56,622 bases of DNA from Calditrichota bacterium (GTDB lineage Bacteria; Calditrichota; Calditrichia; Calditrichales; Calditrichaceae), in assembly GCA_013151275.1 (NCBI GenBank), contig JAADIP010000152.1, positions 1 through 56,622 of the forward strand. The letters run 5' to 3'. Shown here one piece after another: positions 37,020 through 44,951 of the stretch. A program made the position numbers and the translations under genes. Numbering within the stretch: position 1 is the first letter of the stretch; every line of letters begins with the position of its first letter. The notes under the pieces were generated by a model, which ran no database searches, had not been told where the DNA came from, and was given only the letters and a program-made list of their open reading frames with translations.

Positions 37020-38246
37020 ATGCATGCATTTACACGTTTTTCAGAATATATTTTAATGGCGTGGCAGGCGCTTGTCAGCCACAAATTGCGTTCGTTCCTG
37101 ACCACCCTCGGTATTTTGATCGGCGTTACCACCATAATTACCATCTGGACGACGATCGAGGGATTGAACCAGTATGTTTTCGGGCAACTCTCCAATATCG
37201 GCGCCAGCACGGTTTACGTCCAAAAATATCCCTGGGTAATCAAAGGCGATTTCTGGAAATACCGCAACAGAAAAAACATTACCTACAAAGAATATCAGGC
37301 GCTTGTTCAATATTGCACCATTGCCGATCACATTTCTCCGGAGGTCTTTGCGCCAAAAAAAGTGAGCTATAAGGACAGGAAGTTTGACAATATCTTTGTA
37401 ATAGGAACCAACGAGGAATATTCTTTTACAGCCAATGTGGCTCCGGAAATAGGGCGTTTTTTAACGGAACTGGACGTTCGGAATAAGCGCTATGTTTGTG
37501 TTCTTGGACGCGAAGTTACCGATCAGCTATTTGAAAAAGAAAATCCGCTTGGCAAACGTATTCGAATCGGGGATAAAAAATACACGGTGATCGGCGTGTT
37601 GGAGAAAAAGGGTAATTTCTTCGGACAAAGTATGGATAACTTCATCGTAGTTCCTTTCGGCACGTTTCGCAGGGTTTACGGCGGGCACAGAGGCATGCGC
37701 GTAGCCTTGCTGACCAATAAGCCCGAAAGACTGGAAGAGATGAAAGACCAGATCAGAGGCATCTTACGACGGGTGCGAAAAATAAGTCCTGCGGAAGAAG
37801 ACGATTTTGCGATTAATCAGCAAGATATGTTAACAAGCCTTTACAAAAGCCTCACCAGCACCTTGTTCGCTATTGTCTTTGTAATAGGCGGAATATCCCT
37901 TTTGGTCGGCGGAATCGGCATTATGAACATCATGCTGGTAAGCGTTGCGGAACGTACCCGTGAAATCGGCATTCGTAAAGCCATAGGAGCAAATCGAAAA
38001 AACATCCTGAGTCAGTTTTTGCTGGAAGCCATCGTAATTTCATCGATCGGCGGTGTAATCGGAATAGTTCTGGGATATTTTGGCGGAAGCGCCATTCTTT
38101 CGCAAATGGACCTGACTTCGGGCGTAAGCGTTACATCCATTTTAATCGGATTCGGATTCTCAACCACGGTTGGGGTTTTGGCGGGTTTTTATCCGGCATA
38201 CAAAGCGGCGGGTTTAAGCCCGATCGAATCGTTGCGTTATGAATAA
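37020..38246 (+). CDS. MacB-type ABC permease (first of two)
   Basis: The 408-residue protein has the four-helix MacB topology: one helix near the N-terminus (SHKLRSFLTTLGILIGVTTII), a periplasmic domain of about 220 residues, and three C-terminal helices beginning with GGISLLVGGIGIMNIMLVSVAERTREIGIRKAIGA. It lacks a fused ATPase domain, unlike E. coli MacB, and uses the ATPase encoded just upstream. The second, similar gene follows after 28 bases, so a heterodimer is likely (inference). Confidence 0.93.
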   Translation: MHAFTRFSEYILMAWQALVSHKLRSFLTTLGILIGVTTIITIWTTIEGLNQYVFGQLSNIGASTVYVQKYPWVIKGDFWKYRNRKNITYKEYQALVQYCTIADHISPEVFAPKKVSYKDRKFDNIFVIGTNEEYSFTANVAPEIGRFLTELDVRNKRYVCVLGREVTDQLFEKENPLGKRIRIGDKKYTVIGVLEKKGNFFGQSMDNFIVVPFGTFRRVYGGHRGMRVALLTNKPERLEEMKDQIRGILRRVRKISPAEEDDFAINQQDMLTSLYKSLTSTLFAIVFVIGGISLLVGGIGIMNIMLVSVAERTREIGIRKAIGANRKNILSQFLLEAIVISSIGGVIGIVLGYFGGSAILSQMDLTSGVSVTSILIGFGFSTTVGVLAGFYPAYKAAGLSPIESLRYE

Positions 38247-38274
38247 AAGAAGGCTTCAGAATCAGAGGTAAAGA

Positions 38275-39504
38275 ATGTTAATAGAAGAAAACATCAGAAT
38301 AGCCGTTACTCAGATCCGAACCGGAAAGATGCGGTCTTTACTGACCACCCTGGGAATTATGATCGGTATCGGCACGGTTATTTTTATCGTTTCGATTCTT
38401 GAAGGCTACAACCGTTCAATAGAGCGGGAATTAAACGTTTTGGGCGCTAATACTTTTCAGGTGCAAAGAGAAGAGGTGTTTACCGGCATTCAGATAGGCA
38501 GGCGCAAAAGAAAAGAACGTAAGCGCCTTGACAAGGAATTAGCGGACGCGATTCGAAAAAATGCCGATCTGATTCAAGCCGTCGGCGCCGAGGTGTGGGA
38601 ATTCAATGTGATGGTTAAGTATAAGGAAAAAAGCACAAATCCTGTTATGACTTTGGCGGGCGCGCAGCCCGAATTTTTCCCGACAAACGGTTATTCCGTC
38701 AGGGAAGGCAGGGCTTTAACCTACGAGGACATTCGTTCCAATCGAAAAGTAATAGTTATCGGAATAGATGTGGTTGAAAAATTATTTCCCTTTGAAGACC
38801 CCCTGGGAAAAAAAGTGAAGGTGAAAGGGAAAAAATTTGAAGTTATTGGCGTGTTGGAAAAGATGGGCAGCAGAACCTTCGGCGAGAGCAGGGATAACCG
38901 CATTATTATTCCCATAACCACGTTCGAGGATATGTTGGGCAAAAAACGCTCCTGTAATTTGACGGTAATGGTAAAAAAAGGCGCGGACATGCAGGCTGCC
39001 ATGGATCAGGTAATCGGAGTATTGCGCAAAGAACGGAAAATTCCTCCGGGCAAAGAAAACGATTTTTCGATATTCACCAACGAGACCCTGATTCAATCGT
39101 TTAACAATATTGCCGGCAAAATAAAGATCGGCGCCATTTTTTTGGGTTTGATTTCCCTTTTGGTCGGAAGTATCGGCGTAATGAATATTATGCTGGTTAC
39201 GGTTACCGAGCGTACCCGGGAAATCGGAATTCGAAAAGCGGTCGGAGCGCGGAAATCGGCGATATTGTTTCAGTTTTTAATAGAAGCCGTTGCGCTTTGT
39301 TTTGTCGGCGGAATCATCGGCATGTCGTTGGGCTTTATTTTAGCGGCGATTGTCGGCGGTTCGCTCAATATTCCTTTTACCGTGCCGATGTGGGCGGTTT
39401 CCAGCTCTTTAATTGTTACAACGCTCGTAGGAGTAATAGCGGGCATGTATCCCGCAATGCGCGCGGCTAACATGGATCCCATTATAGCTTTAAGGTACGA
39501 ATAA
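38275..39504 (+). CDS. MacB-type ABC permease (second of two)
   Basis: The 409-residue protein has the same architecture as its neighbour: N-terminal helix with GKMRSLLTTLGIMIGIGTVIF, periplasmic domain, and a C-terminal block starting ISLLVGSIGVMNIMLVTVTERTREIGIRKAVGARK. The periplasmic part carries a basic stretch (GRRKRKERKRLDKEL) near residue 75-90 that the first permease lacks. The two proteins are clear paralogues but diverged in the periplasmic domain, as expected for the two halves of a heterodimer. The final gene of the plus-strand operon; no strong terminator was seen before the convergent gene at 39585. Confidence 0.93.
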   Translation: MLIEENIRIAVTQIRTGKMRSLLTTLGIMIGIGTVIFIVSILEGYNRSIERELNVLGANTFQVQREEVFTGIQIGRRKRKERKRLDKELADAIRKNADLIQAVGAEVWEFNVMVKYKEKSTNPVMTLAGAQPEFFPTNGYSVREGRALTYEDIRSNRKVIVIGIDVVEKLFPFEDPLGKKVKVKGKKFEVIGVLEKMGSRTFGESRDNRIIIPITTFEDMLGKKRSCNLTVMVKKGADMQAAMDQVIGVLRKERKIPPGKENDFSIFTNETLIQSFNNIAGKIKIGAIFLGLISLLVGSIGVMNIMLVTVTERTREIGIRKAVGARKSAILFQFLIEAVALCFVGGIIGMSLGFILAAIVGGSLNIPFTVPMWAVSSSLIVTTLVGVIAGMYPAMRAANMDPIIALRYE

Positions 39505-39584
39505 TCGATTGATTTTTAACGCGCTTGCTTCAACCCTCTTTTTGGTCGCAAACCCTGATTAGACATTAAGACGAAGCCGCTCTC

Positions 39585-40979
39585 TTATTCAATAGTCCCC
39601 CCTTTTTTGCCCAAAAGAAAAACAATTATTGAAAAGGTTATTGCCGGGAAAAAGGGTTCGACACCCAGCGGAAATTGAGGAGTACCGTTTACCTGATTCA
39701 AATACCCGGAAATAAACATTGCCAATCCGATCAAAAAACTTCCCGCCATTAAAACAAAAGCGCTTTTTGTCTTCAGCCGCAGGGGACGGATATAGGCGCC
39801 CAAAATGGGGATTAATAACGGCGGAATAAACAGCGATCCGAGATTGTACCATAACTCAACAATGGAAGGCATTAAAGCAGCCATCACAACGGCAATTATT
39901 CCGGTGGCGATTAATCCCGTTTTTACCAGCGAATTGCTGTCGGGTCTCTTTTTTTTGTCGCAGAATTCCCACAGCAAATCGCGTCCGATGCTCATTGAAG
40001 ACAAAAAGGTGTAGCTGTCGATAGTGGACATGATGGTGGCAAAAAGACCCACAAAAAATATTCCCCGGATAAAGGGCGGTAAAATTAGGTTTGCCAGAGC
40101 CGGATAAGCCATTAACGGTTCGATACCCGGTAACAAAACAAAAGCGTATAATCCGCTGAGAATGGTTAAAGTGTCGAAAACAAACCAGAAAAGGATGGAA
40201 ATTAAAATTCCCCTGCGGGCGACTGAAGGCGTTTTAGCCGCGGCGCAGCGTTGATGAAATCCGGGATCGATGAATGTCCAACTGGCAATAAAAAACCAGA
40301 CGAAAATATTCTGCCAGCTTAAATTTCCCTTTAACGAAGCGTGAAGATCATCCAGTTGCTTAAAAAGCTCTGTGGGCGGAAAGGTTGTGCCGATTAAATA
40401 GAACAAAAGCAATAAAAAGCCGCCGAACATAAAAACGAATTGCAGTTTATCGGTTTGAACAACGGATCGAAAACCGCCCCAGTAAACGTAAGCAATCGAA
40501 AAAACGGCGCTTAGAATAATTGCCGGGATTAAGGAAAAATTAAAAAAGAATCTAAGCAAAACAGCCAGCATCAAAATGTACGGAGCCGGCGAGGTCATAA
40601 TCACAATAAACGATCCGCTTAAAGCGCCCACTTTGCGGTCGTAAACGCGATACATCATGTCGGGTATGGAAACGTTTTCAGCTTTGCGGATGCGCGCGGC
40701 TAAAAACAGGGCGAACAAAAGCGCAAACACGTAGTACGGCAATCCCACCACCATCCAGGCTGAAATTCCCGCCCGGTAAACAAATTCCCCGATTCCTAAA
40801 ATACCTCCGTACCATGTGGAAACAAGCGTCGCCACAAAAGCGGGAACGGTGAGGGCGCGTCCGCTTAGCAGATACTCGTCTTCGCCGGCGTCTTTTCGCC
40901 AGGCTTTAAAACCGATCCAGAATAGAAGCGCCAGATAAATCAGAACAGGAATGCCGTCCCATAAAGATGAACTATTCAA
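39585..40979 (-). CDS. sodium:solute symporter family protein, candidate thiamine(-precursor) transporter
   Basis: A 464-residue SSF protein with about 13 membrane helices. Family features include DEYLLSGRALTVPAFVATLVSTWYGG near the first helices and FIDPGFHQRCAAAKTPSVARRGIL in the middle, then FATIMSTIDSYTFLSSMSIGRDL. The start is a TTG at 40979 embedded in the stop region of the thiamine pyrophosphokinase gene, with GAGG upstream; no earlier Met exists. The overlap with a thiamine-salvage kinase and the upstream riboswitch-controlled receptor suggest it carries thiamine or a precursor across the inner membrane, the place usually taken by PnuT. That substrate is inference. Confidence 0.85.
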   Translation of the reverse strand: MNSSSLWDGIPVLIYLALLFWIGFKAWRKDAGEDEYLLSGRALTVPAFVATLVSTWYGGILGIGEFVYRAGISAWMVVGLPYYVFALLFALFLAARIRKAENVSIPDMMYRVYDRKVGALSGSFIVIMTSPAPYILMLAVLLRFFFNFSLIPAIILSAVFSIAYVYWGGFRSVVQTDKLQFVFMFGGFLLLLFYLIGTTFPPTELFKQLDDLHASLKGNLSWQNIFVWFFIASWTFIDPGFHQRCAAAKTPSVARRGILISILFWFVFDTLTILSGLYAFVLLPGIEPLMAYPALANLILPPFIRGIFFVGLFATIMSTIDSYTFLSSMSIGRDLLWEFCDKKKRPDSNSLVKTGLIATGIIAVVMAALMPSIVELWYNLGSLFIPPLLIPILGAYIRPLRLKTKSAFVLMAGSFLIGLAMFISGYLNQVNGTPQFPLGVEPFFPAITFSIIVFLLGKKGGTIE

Positions 40980-41604
40980 TACGTTCGACCTCGTACATCA
41001 TTAATATTCCGGAGTCAAAAGCGATTTCGCAGGGTTCTTGAACAACCACGTTGCTGATTCCCACAAAAAAATCATTAAAATGCTCGTTGCTTAAAGAATA
41101 TTTGAATCCCTTTAAACTCAGATTTTTAACGGAAGTAAAAGAAGTCAGGGAAATGAGTTTCCCGGTTTTAAAATAGAATTGATGCCGTCCGGGATTCAGA
41201 AAATGGATTACCCCGTAGTTATCGAAAACTTCCACGGGAATTCGCTCGCTTTTACGGGCGAGAAATAAAATATTGGCGACGGCGTGGTCGCTTCGTTTTC
41301 CTGTGGCATTTAAAAGGCGGAGGCGATCGGGTTTTAGCGTGTCGGCTAACTTCAGCGCTTTTTCCAGGTCCGTGGAATATTGATCGTCAATGCGGATCAA
41401 CTCGGTTTCCGGGGAAATTTGGGTGTGGTCAATGCTGATGGAGTCCAGATCGCCGATAATATAATCCGGAATCACATTGTTTTTGCGGCAATAATTGGCG
41501 CCGCCGTCCGCGGCAATGACCGCCGAAACATCGCGAAGCGCCTGCTTAAGACGTCTCTTGTGCAGTCCTTCTCCGTTCAGAACAATAGCTACAATTTTTT
41601 CCAT
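40972..41604 (-). CDS. thiamine pyrophosphokinase
   Basis: Transfers pyrophosphate from ATP to thiamine, giving thiamine diphosphate, as needed when thiamine is taken up from outside. In the 210 residues the TPK motifs are evident: AVIAADGGANYCRKN, DYIIGDLDSI, DQYSTDLEKALKLA and LNATGKRSDHAVANI. The C-terminal beta-sandwich is shown by SLTSFTSVKNLSLKGFKYSL. The stop overlaps the symporter gene. A terminator-like hairpin lies just upstream (41622-41655), between this gene and the receptor gene. Confidence 0.92.
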   Translation of the reverse strand: MEKIVAIVLNGEGLHKRRLKQALRDVSAVIAADGGANYCRKNNVIPDYIIGDLDSISIDHTQISPETELIRIDDQYSTDLEKALKLADTLKPDRLRLLNATGKRSDHAVANILFLARKSERIPVEVFDNYGVIHFLNPGRHQFYFKTGKLISLTSFTSVKNLSLKGFKYSLSNEHFNDFFVGISNVVVQEPCEIAFDSGILMMYEVERIE

Positions 41605-41621
41605 GGCAGTTACCGTTGTTT

Positions 41622-41655
41622 AAAAAAATAAAACAGGGGGAACAACCCCCTGTTT
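41622..41655 (-). terminator. intrinsic terminator between receptor and thiamine pyrophosphokinase genes
   Basis: On the minus strand AAACAGGGGG pairs perfectly with CCCCCTGTTT across a five-base loop and is followed by TATTTTTTTA. It begins 11 bases after the receptor stop codon. It probably lowers expression of the two downstream genes relative to the receptor. Confidence 0.88.
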
Positions 41656-41665
41656 AAATACAAGT

Positions 41666-44131
41666 TTAATACTCAATCATGAAATTTACAAAATAACTTC
41701 GCGGAGCGCCCGGGAAAAACTCCTTACCTTCGCCGTGCGCCAGATATTTTTTGTTCAATAAATTGGAAACACGCAGTTGCGTCGTCAGTTTTGTCCCAGC
41801 CATTAAAACGAACCGGTAGCGCAAATCAAAATTAAAAAGATCGAAGGCGTTAACTTTGTTGCGCTCGCTTTCGTAATTATCGGTGTAAAAAGCCGACTGA
41901 TACCGCCAGTTCAACGAAGCGTACAGTTTATTCCAACTGTACGTCAAACGATAATTGGCGATTATATCCGGAAAACCCGCAATGGAATTTCCGCTTAAAT
42001 CGGTGGCGTTGCCCGACCAGTCAAATTCTCTGTAGGACAATAGTTTGTTTTTGCCGTTCATAAAATTCATTGAAAGCTGCCATTTGGGAGTTAACTGCAA
42101 GCGCGTGCTCAACTCAATTCCCTGGTGCAGGGTGCGTTCGGCATTGCCGGTAATGGGCTGACCGAAACGGTCTAATTGTCCGCTTTTTACGATTTCGTTC
42201 TTAAAATTCATGTAGTAGTAATTAAGGTTTAAATTCAGGTTGTCGTCGTAATAGCCCAGCCCGATCTCGAAATCGGTCAGAGATTCGGGTTTGACCAGCG
42301 GTTTGTTAAAATTGTAGCTGCCGTCAGGATTCAGGGCGAATTGCGGCTTTTTGTAACCCCAATCTTCGGGATAACTGGCTTCCGCGGCGTCGTAAAGGTT
42401 TTTGAGTCTCGGTTCACGTTGAGTGAAAGAAAGATTGGAGTACAAATTCAATTTGGGATTCAGGTTGTAATTTAAACCGATCCTCGGATTTACAAAACGA
42501 TAAGGCACGCTGAAATCCGTGCCGATAAACTTTTCGTCGTACAGCCGGTATTTTTTGTAGGTAAATTGAATATCGGACATCAGGGTCAGTTTGGGGCGAA
42601 TTTGCGAAGTTTGATGAATGTAGAACGAGGCGATATCTTTGCTTCCTTTGTACTGGTAATAACGCCGGGCATTTTTTCCGACGACATCCGCGGGTAATCC
42701 CGTCCCTTTTTGCAGGCGACCCCAGTGCAAAGAGCGGTGAGCGCGTAATTCCGCCCCCAAAACGAGTTCTCCCCAAAGCGCTTTGTAAACAATTTGCGGA
42801 AACCAGCCCACCTGATCGTTGTCAACATAAGCGCGAATGAGAGCATCCGACGGAATGCCCTGCACATTGTAACCGAATTCGGGCGTTAAGCGGAAGTACT
42901 CGGGAGTGCCCCAGCTTCCGTCGTAATCAAAAAAGCCGTAGCCCTTAATGTAAAAAAGGGTGTTGTTGATTGTTGTCCGGTTATTCAGCCGGTATTCATG
43001 AAGTATCTCAAAATGAGGTTGATTGAAGTTTTCGATTTCATCGGTGCGTCGTTCGGAATAATAGACGGTTTTACCGTCGCCGGCATAGTCCCACCAGTTA
43101 AAATTTTTCTTGCGCAATTTGGAATTATCGTTGTACGAACGCGGGATGCCGGTATAGGTTAAGCCGTCTTCGATGGGTCCGCCGTAAAATTGAACGCGCA
43201 AAGAGCTGTTGGGCGTGTAGTAAGCCGCGCCCAAAAAGAAGCTTTTAAAATCGATCCAGGCTCGATCGCGGTAACCGGAAGTCTGTATTCGTGAAGCCCG
43301 GGCGTAGAACACAATTTTATTCCACAGTAAGCCGGTGTTGTAAGAAAGCGAATACCGTTTTGTGTTAAAAGAACCTATCCCGAACGAGGCTTTAATTTCA
43401 CGATTCAGCGAAAAATAGTTGGTGAGAATATTAATGGAACCGCCGATAGCAGCGGGACCGTAAAAAGCGCTGCCCGCGCCGCGCTGCACCTGAATGTTTT
43501 CCACATTGGTCAGGAAGTCGGGAAAATCGACCCAGTAAACATTGTGATCTTCGGGATCGTTTTGCGGGACGCCGTTAATCATCACCGAAATACGCCTTTG
43601 ATCAAATCCGCGGATGCTAAGGTAACTGTAGCCCAGTCCGGTGCCGCTTTCGGAAAAAAACGTGGTGGAAGGCAGCTCCGAAAGCAGTTCGGGAATATCC
43701 TGAATGGTTCTGCGCGCGCTGATCTCTTCGCGCTTTAGAGTGCTGAAAGTAATGGGCGTCACGCGTTCAAGCGCCCGGGTGGCTACAATGTTGATCCTCG
43801 GACCGGATAAGATGTCCTGAGTTAAGCCGATGGTAAGAGTCGTGTCTTTGTTCAGATTGTTGAGATTTATGGTTTTGGCGCTGTAACCCATGTAAGTGAT
43901 TACTATCCGATAACTGCCGTCCGGCAGCGCCGGGAGTTTAAAATAACCGTCGATATCCGTTGTCGCGCCGATGGATGTGGAAGGAACAAAAACATTGGCT
44001 CCGGTCAGGGGATCCTGAGTGCGGGCGTCGAAAACGCGTCCCGTAACAGTGTGTGATTTATTGGCGCCAATGGCAGTTCCCAGACTAAAAAAAATTGTTA
44101 GAAGAAGAATAACAAACATGTTGTTACGCAT
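41666..44131 (-). CDS. TonB-dependent outer-membrane receptor, thiamine-regulated
   Basis: An 821-residue receptor. A signal peptide (1-22) is followed by a CarboxypepD_reg-like domain (about 28-110, TGRVFDARTQDPLTGANVFV), the plug (about 115-230, with ELPSTTFFSESGTGLGYSYLSIRGFDQRRISVMINGVP and QVQRGAGSAFYGPAAIGGSINI) and a beta barrel ending in an aromatic C-terminal strand (SYFVNFMIEY). A TPP riboswitch with a terminator lies in its leader, and thiamine pyrophosphokinase follows, so the ligand is most likely thiamine or a related compound. The ATG has CGGAGG at good spacing. Confidence 0.93.
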   Translation of the reverse strand: MRNNMFVILLLTIFFSLGTAIGANKSHTVTGRVFDARTQDPLTGANVFVPSTSIGATTDIDGYFKLPALPDGSYRIVITYMGYSAKTINLNNLNKDTTLTIGLTQDILSGPRINIVATRALERVTPITFSTLKREEISARRTIQDIPELLSELPSTTFFSESGTGLGYSYLSIRGFDQRRISVMINGVPQNDPEDHNVYWVDFPDFLTNVENIQVQRGAGSAFYGPAAIGGSINILTNYFSLNREIKASFGIGSFNTKRYSLSYNTGLLWNKIVFYARASRIQTSGYRDRAWIDFKSFFLGAAYYTPNSSLRVQFYGGPIEDGLTYTGIPRSYNDNSKLRKKNFNWWDYAGDGKTVYYSERRTDEIENFNQPHFEILHEYRLNNRTTINNTLFYIKGYGFFDYDGSWGTPEYFRLTPEFGYNVQGIPSDALIRAYVDNDQVGWFPQIVYKALWGELVLGAELRAHRSLHWGRLQKGTGLPADVVGKNARRYYQYKGSKDIASFYIHQTSQIRPKLTLMSDIQFTYKKYRLYDEKFIGTDFSVPYRFVNPRIGLNYNLNPKLNLYSNLSFTQREPRLKNLYDAAEASYPEDWGYKKPQFALNPDGSYNFNKPLVKPESLTDFEIGLGYYDDNLNLNLNYYYMNFKNEIVKSGQLDRFGQPITGNAERTLHQGIELSTRLQLTPKWQLSMNFMNGKNKLLSYREFDWSGNATDLSGNSIAGFPDIIANYRLTYSWNKLYASLNWRYQSAFYTDNYESERNKVNAFDLFNFDLRYRFVLMAGTKLTTQLRVSNLLNKKYLAHGEGKEFFPGAPRSYFVNFMIEY

Positions 44132-44172
44132 CGTACACCTCCGATATGTTTAAACAATTAAAAATTAAAAAT

Positions 44173-44207
44173 AAAAAAAGCCATTTCCCAGGCAGGAAAT
44201 GGCTTTT
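44173..44207 (-). terminator. expression-platform terminator of the TPP riboswitch
   Basis: On the minus strand AAAAGCCATTTCC pairs with GGAAATGGCTTTT around a short loop and is followed by T residues. It stands between the riboswitch aptamer and the receptor ribosome site, so ligand binding most likely promotes termination here. Confidence 0.9.
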
Positions 44208-44226
44208 AATAAATAAGATTATCATC

Positions 44227-44308
44227 ACCGTTTCCTGCGCTGGTATTATCCAGATCAGGTTCAAGGGGTATGTTCTCAGCCCCAGAATAGCTAGGAGCAC
44301 CCCCACGG
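44227..44308 (-). promoter_or_regulatory. TPP riboswitch (THI element)
   Basis: The minus strand carries the conserved core GGGGTGC, GGGGCTGAGA, ACCCCTTGAACCTGATCTGG, TAATACCAGCG and AGGAAA in the right order and spacing. Closing P1 pairs come from CCGT and ACGG at the ends. Coenzyme thiamine diphosphate binding would stabilise the aptamer and favour the terminator at 44173-44207. A possible promoter (TAGACT at 44344-44339, TATTAC at 44320-44315, spacer 18) lies just upstream. Confidence 0.97.
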
Positions 44309-44349
44309 ACTTATGTAATATTCAAATTTTTAGTTTACAGTCTAATCTT

Positions 44350-44820
44350 TCATTTTTTGGATTTAACGGTTTTCGCTTGTTTTTTTGTCTCTTCCTGAAT
44401 TTGCTTTATCTCTTCCAGACGGGATTCGATTTCGTTTTCGATCTGCTTAATCTCTTCTTTTACCTTCTGCTGAGGTTCGGGCGATTCTTCTCCCTCATCT
44501 TTTTTACTGAGATGCAGGTCCAGCTCGTTTTGGGTCAATTGAATTTCGTTAATAATATTTTTGAGATCGTCAATAATCACCTGAAGGGTTTCGTGTTTTT
44601 TTAATCCCTTAAAATCGTTGGAAACAAGAAAAGGGAAAACGGTTTTGCCTAATAACTCCAATTTTTTACGTTTGTTTATTTTTAATTGATGCAGTTCAAA
44701 TTTTAATCGGGCTGCTTTTCCGTAATCCTGTGCGATATCTTTTAAATTTTGAGCGTTTGTCTTTGCCGTGTCAAGGCTGTCTTCGAGCGCTTTGCGAATT
44801 TTAGTCAACAAATCTGCCAT
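44350..44820 (-). CDS. uncharacterised coiled-coil protein
   Basis: I do not recognise a family. The 156-residue soluble protein has no signal peptide or membrane helix. Residues 1-60 form a helical, Lys-rich segment (ALEDSLDTAKTNAQNLKDIAQDYGKAARLKFELHQL...), then a short globular-looking part (ELLGKTVFPFLVSNDF) and an acidic/basic coiled coil at about 110-150, ending Lys-rich. The KxxxLELLGKTVxPxL pattern resembles small EYxxLG-type bacterial proteins that pair with membrane components, but this is weak. GAGGAA lies before the ATG. It is divergent from the response-regulator gene at 44952. Confidence 0.65.
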   Translation of the reverse strand: MADLLTKIRKALEDSLDTAKTNAQNLKDIAQDYGKAARLKFELHQLKINKRKKLELLGKTVFPFLVSNDFKGLKKHETLQVIIDDLKNIINEIQLTQNELDLHLSKKDEGEESPEPQQKVKEEIKQIENEIESRLEEIKQIQEETKKQAKTVKSKK

Positions 44821-44951
44821 AAGTTCCTCATCCGTTTTACTGTTTATAACAAGACAAAAATGATAAATTTTAGCGGAAAAATCAAATCTTTTGAATCGAG
44901 CGGTTTTTATTAATATCTTTTGCCTGCCAGTTATTTAAAAGGAGCCGCAAA

